A DNA stretch of 64,000 nucleotides, from assembly GCF_001659605.2 (NCBI RefSeq), contig NW_025215482.1:822135-886134 (forward strand), in the 5' to 3' direction. Below the pieces are notes generated by a model that was not told the origin of the DNA, ran no database searches, and saw only the letters and a program-made list of their open reading frames with translations. Both the position numbers and the translations under genes were made by a program. This DNA is from Manihot esculenta. Its lineage: Eukaryota > Streptophyta > Magnoliopsida > Malpighiales > Euphorbiaceae. Numbering within the stretch: the stretch's first letter is position 1; each line of letters starts with the position of its first letter. This document shows, piece after piece, positions 25,365 through 36,036 of the stretch.

Positions 25365-28300
25365 AAACACTGCCAAGTCTATCACCCATGTTACATCCGG
25401 TGCCCGATTTCGGCCTAATAGCTTCCATCCCAAAAACTGCCAAGTCTATCACCCATGTTACATCCGGTGCCCGATTTCGGCCTAATAGCTTCCATCCCAA
25501 AAACTGCCAAGTCTATCACCCATGTTACATCCGGTGCCCGATTTCGGCCTAATAGCTTCCATCCCAAAAACTGCCAAGTCTATCACCCATGTTACATCCG
25601 GTGCCCGATTTCGTCCTAATAGCTTCCATCCCAAAACACTGCCAAGTCTATCACCCATGTTACATCCGGTGCCCGATTTCGGCCTAATAGCTTCCATCCC
25701 AAACACTGCCAAGTCTATCACCCATGTTACATCCGGTGCCCGATTTCGGCCTAATAGCTTCCATCCCAAAAACTGCCAAGTCTATCACCCATGTTACATC
25801 CGGTGCCCGATTTCGGCCTAATAGCTTCCATCCCAAAAACTGCCAAGTCTATCACCCATGTTACATCCGGTGCCCGATTTCGGCCTAATAGCTTCCATCC
25901 CAAAAACTTCCAAGTCTATCACCCATGTTACATCCGGTGCCCGATTTCGGCCTAATAGCTTCCATCCCAAACACTGCCAAGTCTATCACCCATGTTACAT
26001 CCGGTGCCCGATTTCGGCCTAATAGCTTCCATCCCAAACACTGCCAAGTCTATCACCCATGTTACATCCGGTGCCCGATTTCGGCCTAATAGCTTCCATC
26101 CCAAACACTGCCAAGTCTATCACCCATGTTACATCCGGTGCCCGATTTCGGCCTAATAGCTTCCATCCCAAAAACTGCCAAGTCTATCACCCATGTTACA
26201 TCCGGTGCCCGATTTCGGCCTAATAGCTTCCATCCCAAAAACTGCCAAGTCTATCACCCATGTTACATCCGGTGCCCGATTTCGGCCTAATAGCTTCCAT
26301 CCCAAAAACTGCCAAGTCTATCACCCATGTTACATCCGGTGCCCGATTTCGGCCTAATAGCTTCCATCCCAAAAACTGCCAAGTCTATCACCCATGTTAC
26401 ATCCGGTGCCCGATTTCGGCCTAATAGCTTCCATCCCAAAAACTGCCAAGTCTATCACCCATGTTACATCCGGTGCCCGATTTCGGCCTAATAGCTTCCA
26501 TCCCAAAAACTGCCAAGTCTATCACCCATGTTACATCCGGTGCCCGATTTCGGCCTAATAGCTTCCATCCCAAAAACTGCCAAGTCTATCACCCATGTTA
26601 CATCCGGTGCCCGATTTCGGCCTAATAGCTTCCATCCCAAAAACTGCCAAGTCTATCACCCATGTTACATCCGGTGCCCGATTTCGGCCTAATAGCTTCC
26701 ATCCCAAAAACTGCCAAGTCTATCACCCATGTTACATCCGGTGCCCGATTTCGGCCTAATAGCTTCCATCCCAAAAACTGCCAAGTCTATCACCCATGTT
26801 ACATCCGGTGCCCGATTTCGGCCTAATAGCTTCCATCCCAAAAACTGCCAAGTCTATCACCCATGTTACATCCGGTGCCCGATTTCGGCCTAATAGCTTC
26901 CATCCCAAAAACTGCCAAGTCTATCACCCATGTTACATCCGGTGCCCGATTTCGGCCTAATAGCTTCCATCCCAAAAACTGCCAAGTCTATCACCCATGT
27001 TACATCCGGTGCCCGATTTCGGCCTAATAGCTTCCATCCCAAAAACTGCCAAGTCTATCACCCATGTTACATCCGGTGCCCGATTTCGGCCTAATAGCTT
27101 CCATCCCAAAAACTGCCAAGTCTATCACCCATGTTACATCCGGTGCCCGATTTCGGCCTAATAGCTTCCATCCCAAAAACTGCCAAGTCTATCACCCATG
27201 TTACATCCGGTGCCCGATTTCGGCCTAATAGCTTCCATCCCAAAAACTGCCAAGTCTATCACCCATGTTACATCCGGTGCCCGATTTCGGCCTAATAGCT
27301 TCCATCCCAAAAACTGCCAAGTCTATCACCCATGTTACATCCGGTGCCCGATTTCGGCCTAATAGCTTCCATCCCAAAACACTGCCAAGTCTATCACCCA
27401 TGTTACATCCGGTGCCCGATTTCGGCCTAATAGCTTCCATCCCAAAACACTGCCAAGTCTATCACCCATGTTACATCCGGTGCCCGATTTCGGCCTAATA
27501 GCTTCCATCCCAAAAACTGCCAAGTCTATCACCCATGTTACATCCGGTGCCCGATTTCGGCCTAATAGCTTCCATCCCAAAAACTGCCAAGTCTATCACC
27601 CATGTTACATCCGGTGCCCGATTTCGGCCTAATAGCTTCCATCCCAAAAACTGCCAAGTCTATCACCCATGTTACATCCGGTGCCCGATTTCGGCCTAAT
27701 AGCTTCCATCCCAAAAACTGCCAAGTCTATCACCCATGTTACATCCGGTGCCCGATTTCGGCCTAATAGCTTCCATCCCAAAAACTGCCAAGTCTATCAC
27801 CCATGTTACATCCGGTGCCCGATTTCGGCCTAATAGCTTCCATCCCAAAAACTGCCAAGTCTATCACCCATGTTACATCCGGTGCCCGATTTCGGCCTAA
27901 TAGCTTCCATCCCAAAAACTGCCAAGTCTATCACCCATGTTACATCCGGTGCCCGATTTCGGCCTAATAGCTTCCATCCCAAAAACTGCCAAGTCTATCA
28001 CCCATGTTACATCCGGTGCCCGATTTCGGCCTAATAGCTTCCATCCCAAAAACTGCCAAGTCTATCACCCATGTTACATCCGGTGCCCGATTTCGGCCTA
28101 ATAGCTTCCATCCCAAACACTGCCAAGTCTATCACCCATGTTACATCCGGTGCCCGATTTCGGCCTAATAGCTTCCATCCCAAAAACTGCCAAGTCTATC
28201 ACCCATGTTACATCCGGTGCCCGATTTCGGCCTAATAGCTTCCATCCCAAAAACTGCCAAGTCTATCACCCATGTTACATCCGGTGCCCGATTTCGGCCT

Positions 28301-31300
28301 AATAGCTTCCATCCCAAAACACTGCCAAGTCTATCACCCATGTTACATCCGGTGCCCGATTTCGGCCTAATAGCTTCCATCCCAAAAACTGCCAAGTCTA
28401 TCACCCATGTTACATCCGGTGCCCGATTTCGGCCTAATAGCTTCCATCCCAAAAACTGCCAAGTCTATCACCCATGTTACATCCGGTGCCCGATTTCGGC
28501 CTAATAGCTTCCATCCCAAAAACTGCCAAGTCTATCACCCATGTTACATCCGGTGCCCGATTTCGGCCTAATAGCTTCCATCCCAAAAACTGCCAAGTCT
28601 ATCACCCATGTTACATCCGGTGCCCGATTTCGGCCTAATAGCTTCCATCCCAAAAACTTCCAAGTCTATCACCCATGTTACATCCGGTGCCCGATTTCGG
28701 CCTAATAGCTTCCATCCCAAAAACTGCCAAGTCTATCACCCATGTTACATCCGGTGCCCGATTTCGGCCTAATAGCTTCCATCCCAAACACTGCCAAGTC
28801 TATCACCCATGTTACATCCGGTGCCCGATTTCGGCCTAATAGCTTCCATCCCAAAAACTGCCAAGTCTATCACCCATGTTACATCCGGTGCCCGATTTCG
28901 GCCTAATAGCTTCCATCCCAAAAACTGCCAAGTCTATCACCCATGTTACATCCGGTGCCCGATTTCGGCCTAATAGCTTCCATCCCAAAAACTGCCAAGT
29001 CTATCACCCATGTTACATCCGGTGCCCGATTTCGGCCTAATAGCTTCCATCCCAAACACTGCCAAGTCTATCACCCATGTTACATCCGGTGCCCGATTTC
29101 GGCCTAATAGCTTCCATCCCAAACACTGCCAAGTCTATCACCCATGTTACATCCGGTGCCCGATTTCGGCCTAATAGCTTCCATCCCAAACACTGCCAAG
29201 TCTATCACCCATGTTACATCCGGTGCCCGATTTCGGCCTAATAGCTTCCATCCCAAAAACTGCCAAGTCTATCACCCATGTTACATCCGGTGCCCGATTT
29301 CGGCCTAATAGCTTCCATCCCAAAAACTGCCAAGTCTATCACCCATGTTACATCCGGTGCCCGATTTCGGCCTAATAGCTTCCATCCCAAAAACTGCCAA
29401 GTCTATCACCCATGTTACATCCGGTGCCCGATTTCGGCCTAATAGCTTCCATCCCAAAAACTGCCAAGTCTATCACCCATGTTACATCCGGTGCCCGATT
29501 TCGGCCTAATAGCTTCCATCCCAAAAACTGCCAAGTCTATCACCCATGTTACATCCGGTGCCCGATTTCGGCCTAATAGCTTCCATCCCAAAAACTGCCA
29601 AGTCTATCACCCATGTTACATCCGGTGCCCGATTTCGGCCTAATAGCTTCCATCCCAAAAACTGCCAAGTCTATCACCCATGTTACATCCGGTGCCCGAT
29701 TTCGGCCTAATAGCTTCCATCCCAAAAACTGCCAAGTCTATCACCCATGTTACATCCGGTGCCCGATTTCGGCCTAATAGCTTCCATCCCAAAAACTGCC
29801 AAGTCTATCACCCATGTTACATCCGGTGCCCGATTTCGGCCTAATAGCTTCCATCCCAAAAACTGCCAAGTCTATCACCCATGTTACATCCGGTGCCCGA
29901 TTTCGGCCTAATAGCTTCCATCCCAAAAACTGCCAAGTCTATCACCCATGTTACATCCGGTGCCCGATTTCGGCCTAATAGCTTCCATCCCAAAAACTGC
30001 CAAGTCTATCACCCATGTTACATCCGGTGCCCGATTTCGGCCTAATAGCTTCCATCCCAAAACACTGCCAAGTCTATCACCCATGTTACATCCGGTGCCC
30101 GATTTCGGCCTAATAGCTTCCATCCCAAAAACTGCCAAGTCTATCACCCATGTTACATCCGGTGCCCGATTTCGGCCTAATAGCTTCCATCCCAAAAACT
30201 GCCAAGTCTATCACCCATGTTACATCCGGTGCCCGATTTCGGCCTAATAGCTTCCATCCCAAAAACTGCCAAGTCTATCACCCATGTTACATCCGGTGCC
30301 CGATTTCGGCCTAATAGCTTCCATCCCAAAAACTGCCAAGTCTATCACCCATGTTACATCCGGTGCCCGATTTCGGCCTAATAGCTTCCATCCCAAAAAC
30401 TGCCAAGTCTATCACCCATGTTACATCCGGTGCCCGATTTCGGCCTAATAGCTTCCATCCCAAAAACTGCCAAGTCTATCACCCATGTTACATCCGGTGC
30501 CCGATTTCGGCCTAATAGCTTCCATCCCAAAAACTGCCAAGTCTATCACCCATGTTACATCCGGTGCCCGATTTCGGCCTAATAGCTTCCATCCCAAAAA
30601 CTGCCAAGTCTATCACCCATGTTACATCCGGTGCCCGATTTCGGCCTAATAGCTTCCATCCCAAAAACTGCCAAGTCTATCACCCATGTTACATCCGGTG
30701 CCCGATTTCGGCCTAATAGCTTCCATCCCAAAAACTGCCAAGTCTATCACCCATGTTACATCCGGTGCCCGATTTCGGCCTAATAGCTTCCATCCCAAAA
30801 ACTGCCAAGTCTATCACCCATGTTACATCCGGTGCCCGATTTCGGCCTAATAGCTTCCATCCCAAAAACTGCCAAGTCTATCACCCATGTTACATCCGGT
30901 GCCCGATTTCGGCCTAATAGCTTCCATCCCAAAAACTGCCAAGTCTATCACCCATGTTACATCCGGTGCCCGATTTCGGCCTAATAGCTTCCATCCCAAA
31001 AACTGCCAAGTCTATCACCCATGTTACATCCGGTGCCCGATTTCGGCCTAATAGCTTCCATCCCAAAAACTGCCAAGTCTATCACCCATGTTACATCCGG
31101 TGCCCGATTTCGGCCTAATAGCTTCCATCCCAAAAACTGCCAAGTCTATCACCCATGTTACATCCGGTGCCCGATTTCGGCCTAATAGCTTCCATCCCAA
31201 AAACTGCCAAGTCTATCACCCATGTTACATCCGGTGCCCGATTTCGGCCTAATAGCTTCCATCCCAAAAACTGCCAAGTCTATCACCCATGTTACATCCG

Positions 31301-32255
31301 GTGCCCGATTTCGGCCTAATAGCTTCCATCCCAAAAACTGCCAAGTCTATCACCCATGTTACATCCGGTGCCCGATTTCGGCCTAATAGCTTCCATCCCA
31401 AACACTGCCAAGTCTATCACCCATGTTACATCCGGTGCCCGATTTCGTCCTAATAGCTTCCATCCCAAAACACTGCCAAGTCTATCACCCATGTTACATC
31501 CGGTGCCCGATTTCGGCCTAATAGCTTCCATCCCAAACACTGCCAAGTCTATCACCCATGTTACATCCGGTGCCCGATTTCGGCCTAATAGCTTCCATCC
31601 CAAAAACTGCCAAGTCTATCACCCATGTTACATCCGGTGCCCGATTTCGGCCTAATAGCTTCCATCCCAAAAACTGCCAAGTCTATCACCCATGTTACAT
31701 CCGGTGCCCGATTTCGGCCTAATAGCTTCCATCCCAAAAACTTCCAAGTCTATCACCCATGTTACATCCGGTGCCCGATTTCGGCCTAATAGCTTCCATC
31801 CCAAACACTGCCAAGTCTATCATCCATGTTACATCCGGTGCCCGATTTCGTCCTAATAGCTTCCATCCCAAACACTGCCAAGTCTATCACCCATGTTACA
31901 TCCGGTGCCCGATTTCGGCCTAATAGCTTCCATCCCAAACACTGCCAAGTCTATCACCCATGTTACATCCGTTGCCCGATTTCGGCCTAATAGCTTCCAT
32001 CCCAAAAACTGCCAAGTCTATCACCCATGTTACATCCGGTGCCCGATTTCGGCCTAATAGCTTCCATCCCAAAAACTTCCAAGTCTATGACCCATGTTAC
32101 ATCCGGTGCCCGATTTCGGCCTAATAGCTTCCATCCCAAACACTGCCAAGTCTATCATCCATGTTACATCCGGTGCCCGATTTCGTCCTAATAGCTTCCA
32201 TCCCAAACACTGCCAAGTCTATCACCCATGTTACATCCGGTGCCCGATTTCGGCC
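25365..32255 (+). repeat. 67-bp satellite array, highly homogeneous block
   Basis: About 103 copies, most of them identical to the consensus. The few variants are informative: a 68-bp form with one extra A (CCCAAAACACTG) and CACTG forms recur in clusters. One cluster pattern starts at 25522, 27265, 28205, 29948 and 31356; two of these spacings are 1743 bp (26 monomers plus 1 bp). Toward 31800-32255 more substitutions appear. Orientation is the same as the arrays to the left. Open frames in it are spurious. Confidence 0.95.
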
Positions 32256-32265
32256 CGATACCATC

Positions 32266-34548
32266 TGTAACAGCCCGGAAACCGGTACCCTCTCTGTAAC
32301 GGCCCAAACTGCTCGGCGCTAGGACTCAGGTCGGCTTAAGGCCGCCAGAACCCGTAGCAAGCCTAAACTGAACTCCAAACATCCCAAACATGATCCAACA
32401 ACTGGAAAACTTTTCTGAAAAACTACCAGACTTAATTTAAAACCACTCAGATATACTAATCTGAAATAGCCCTTAGGGCTATCGATAATACACCAGTGAC
32501 ACGCTACCAAGTAACCTCCATGCACTATGCGCTGTGTGATAGAACCCACTCTGTAAGGGTCAGCATATCATAAGTTAACTTGGCTACCATAGAGTCACAG
32601 GAATCAAACCTGGTCTTCTCTATTGGCCTCTCTATGGATCACAGGAATCAAACCTGGTCTTTCCTCTGCACTGGTCTTGGGTCAAAGGAAGTAATCCCTG
32701 TCTTCCCTCACAGTTATATTCACTGGGTTTTCGAAACACAACATTTATTAAGCCTGGTTTGACTCGTTTCTCATCAAGAAACTGAAAACAGGATACATGC
32801 ATATACAAGGGATAAAACATACTATAGGCAAAGCACATACTAATCCATAAGCACCTTAACTGATCATCTATACATCTGTAACAAATATTTCTTTAATTTA
32901 CATCATGTCCATTACGCTATTACACAAGCAATACTGAAGCCAACACTCTGCTGCTTCTACCTTCCCAGCTAACCTTGTACCTGCAAAACTGGGATTAAGG
33001 GAATGGGATGAGCTTCTAAAGCCCAGTGAGTAGAAACACTGAAAAACAGTTTATCAAATACACTCTGTCATGAAATGCGTCACAACACAAACATTCCACA
33101 CCTTGGATTAGACATGACCTCAAAACTCCCTCGACGGGCTATTGATGTCGCCTTGGTCCAATCCTCATTATCAGTAAATAATGCAATGCACCATCTTCGT
33201 GATTCTAATGCAATCACCCTCATATATAATAGCATTCATGATGCATGAACTATACTGAAAAGCATTCTGTTTCTTTAATAAAAAGATTAAGTTTAGTTCT
33301 ACTCACCTCTGCTCCTCTGGCAGAAACTGTACTGACTCTGAAACCTCTAACTCTGATGACCTCCTCGACCTCTCGGGTCCAATCCTACACAAATGGACTC
33401 GAATGAGGTGTCAAACATATTCTTACACAATCCCCTATAATCCCCTCTGAACCTCTGAAAAGTATCACATAAAGCATGCAAAAGAAAGCTGGACAGAACA
33501 CATTCGGCGGCAGGTTCGGCGGCCGAATGTCCTGACCAGAGCCGAAACTCAAGTACCTTCGGCGGCCGAATATCCTCTTTCGGCGGCCGAACCCTTTCGG
33601 GGGCTGCTTTCGAAGGCCGAAACCCCTAAACGGAGCCGAACCTCAAGGCACTCAGGGGCAAGCTGTGGCAGTCTAAGCCGCCATGCAAGGGGTTCGGCGG
33701 CCGAATCCTTCTTCGGCTGCCGAACCTGAGTTCTTCAAGAACTCAGCTTCTTCCGCAACCTAGCTCCTCCATCTTTTCCTCCTCTCTAAACATGCATAAT
33801 TCCAAACCTCAACTTACATATACTCAAGTATATGCTCCAAGGGGTCCAAAACTACCTATCAATCCCAACAATCAACACACATAACACATAATCATGCATA
33901 AACCATTAAAACATCAAAACTAAACCTATAAACATAACTCTACCCTTAACCTCTTTTAAAAGCTGTTATAAATCATTAAAACAAGTTATAAGCTTCCCTT
34001 ACCTCTTGAAAACAGAAGCTAAACAATCAGAACTCACAGCTATACCCCAACACCTCTTCTCCTTCACCAAACCCTTAAAGCTCTCTTCTTTTCTCTCAAA
34101 ACATTCAAAACACTTTACCACCCTCACACCTGTGCATGGGTGATTCAAAGCTTATAGATGAGTCATGGGAGATGTGGCATAACCTCTGGGAAGATTTGGA
34201 GGTAACATCTGTCCCAAAACAATGACTAAGGAGTGCCCACACATTGGCTGGCCAACTCAGCTTCGGCTGCCGAATCGCATGCAAAACCATGCAACATTCG
34301 GGGGCCGAACTTAACCTTCGGAGGCCGAACATTGAGCACTTTCGGCGGCCGAACTTAACATTCGGGGGCCGAACATGACAAAAACTCCTTGGCCATTTCT
34401 CCCTAAAACTCAACTATTTCCTAATCCAACCGGTAAAATACTTTAAAACATTTTAGAAAACCTTCACTCTACCCTCAGGAAACCTCTGACATCCTTGAAT
34501 CCCGCCGGACGGTAAGAATTCCGATGCCGGGTTTAGCCGGGTATTACA
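32266..34548 (-). repeat. Element D 3' LTR (2283 bp)
   Basis: Starts TGTAACAGCCC on the plus strand, and a second TGTAACGGCCC lies 26-30 bp further in; ends TTACA. It contains two copies of an ATCACAGGAATCAAACC-type unit (about 32595-32665), and TTCGGCGGCCGAA clusters at about 33502-33730 and 34258-34380. The nine bases just outside (32257-32265, GATACCATC) match the sequence next to the primer site of the same element. Confidence 0.93.
34151..34165 (-). promoter_or_regulatory. Candidate TATA-like box with adjacent TGACTCA, element D LTR
   Basis: On the minus strand TGACTCA (34165-34159) is followed after one base by CTATAAG (34157-34151). TGACTCA is a bZIP (GCN4-type) site in plants. C has the same TGACTCATCT but CTGCAAG in place of the TATA-like box. 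The assignment is tentative. Confidence 0.3.
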
Positions 34549-34626
34549 ATCTACCCCCCTTACAAAAACATTCGTCCGGGTTTAGCCGGGTATTACAATC
34601 TACCCCCCTTACAAAAACATTCGTCC
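34529..34626. repeat. 49-bp tandem duplication across the D LTR/polypurine-tract border
   Basis: 34529-34577 is repeated as 34578-34626. Each unit contains the LTR end (GGGTTTAGCCGGGTATTACA), the polypurine tract (AAGGGGGGTAGAT on the minus strand) and part of the neighbouring stem. Element D therefore has two LTR edges and two plus-strand primers in tandem. Confidence 0.93.
34549..34561 (-). other. Polypurine tract of element D (outer copy)
   Basis: The minus strand reads AAGGGGGGTAGAT directly against the LTR start TGTAATACC. A second identical copy lies 49 bp further in because of the tandem duplication. Confidence 0.85.
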
Positions 34627-36036
34627 TCGAATGTAAAACAACAACAAAGAAACCATCAAGACCTCAACCTATTCCTGAATTCCACAGCTTTCGCTGCGCT
34701 ACGCTGATCCTTACTCCTCTTTCTTACTAATAATCAACTCTTTTATCAAATCAGCTAGTAGATCATCCTTACCTAAACTAATCTCTTGGTGAAACTCTCA
34801 GTCTTTCATTCTCTCAACAGATACCAATCTGTACTCTGATCTTAGAACAGCTAGTAGATCATTCAATCCTATCTAGGAATACCTGTACTGCTTAGTAGTG
34901 ATCTTGTTAACTGCAAACAGTTATAACAAAATCTCAAGAGTCTATCCTTCGTTTTCCACAACAACACTGGAATATTCCAGGGTGAGATACTAAGTCGGAT
35001 ACACCCTTTATTTACTAAGCTCTCTTAGACTTTTCTGACTCTTCTGAACTCTCTCTTTCTCTGCAGGTGCCATCCTGTAGGGTTGAGGAAAGAAATGATT
35101 CTGCGGCCAGATATCATTCTCATTCCAAACTCTAAGTCCCTAACAGATGGTAAACCTGACAGCTATTCTGGGAAACATCTAGAACTCTCTTCTAGTAAAG
35201 GGCACTGAGGCTGATTCCCTGTCCTGACAAACTTGCTCACAACCCTCTGATAACCTTTCCTGAATAACCATGAGCCTGATGGACTGACATCAACTTCTAG
35301 GCACCACTAGACACTGTCCCACGAAAGGACTGCCTAATCCATCCAATTCCCCTACCTTGTCTCTATGGACATAGGTAGTACCATGAGTAATGCATCAATC
35401 TGCCCTAGAATGACATCATACAGTCACTTCTAGAACCATAAGGTCAGCTGGATTGCATCTACTCACCATAACCTCTGAACTGAACTGACTGACTCTACAG
35501 ATGGATCACACTCCGGTCCACTGACCCAGAGAAAACACGCTAAGCCCAGAAGTCATCAAACCCATCCTATCAACAGCTCACAACAACAGGAAAAGCGAAA
35601 CACTAGGGTCCAACACAAACAGCATACACATCCGAATACTCACAAGCAAACGTACCTAACGTCGCCGTATTCGATATGTTAGCCTCCTATTACGTCAGGG
35701 TAAAGATCCAGGCTAAAGCACTTCTCTCGGGAATCTGCTGAAGAAAAGGCTCACCCTTTTCCTTGCCTCACTACCACCCAATCCCAGACTAATTCTATAC
35801 TCTTTCTAAGATCGCTGTTCCTTTTTCTTTTTCTCTTTTTCTTTTTCTGATCTATCTCTCTCAATCCCACTAGGGTCTACAAAAGAACCATACACATCAA
35901 AACTCTCAAAATGAGCATACCTGGCACCACTGAATCTGATGGGACTATCCCCTACTGAACAGCTCTACCATAAAATGTCTGCCGGGACTGAATCATCCAA
36001 GGCATCGTACGACACTCACGAATCACATGCCCTTCC
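34627..36036 (-). pseudogene. Element D 3' internal half: decayed protease/linker and spacer
   Basis: No usable frame remains. Read on the minus strand, homology by eye to A and B is visible for the end of Gag (35915-36036, second half of a CCHC knuckle), a pyrimidine-rich plus-strand tract (about 35805-35870, purine-rich in the sense direction), a decayed protease segment (about 35330-35700) and the protease-RT linker up to the PYRMAP-coding region (about 35060-35250). RT and everything after it are absent, and the segment then runs into non-coding sequence up to the polypurine tract. C and E share this order, which shows that it is inherited. Confidence 0.75.
36032..36036. repeat. Target site duplication of element C, left copy (CTTCC)
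   Basis: CTTCC here and at 54483-54487 flank the two outer LTR ends of C. The five-base length is that expected for Ty3/gypsy integrase. Confidence 0.93.
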
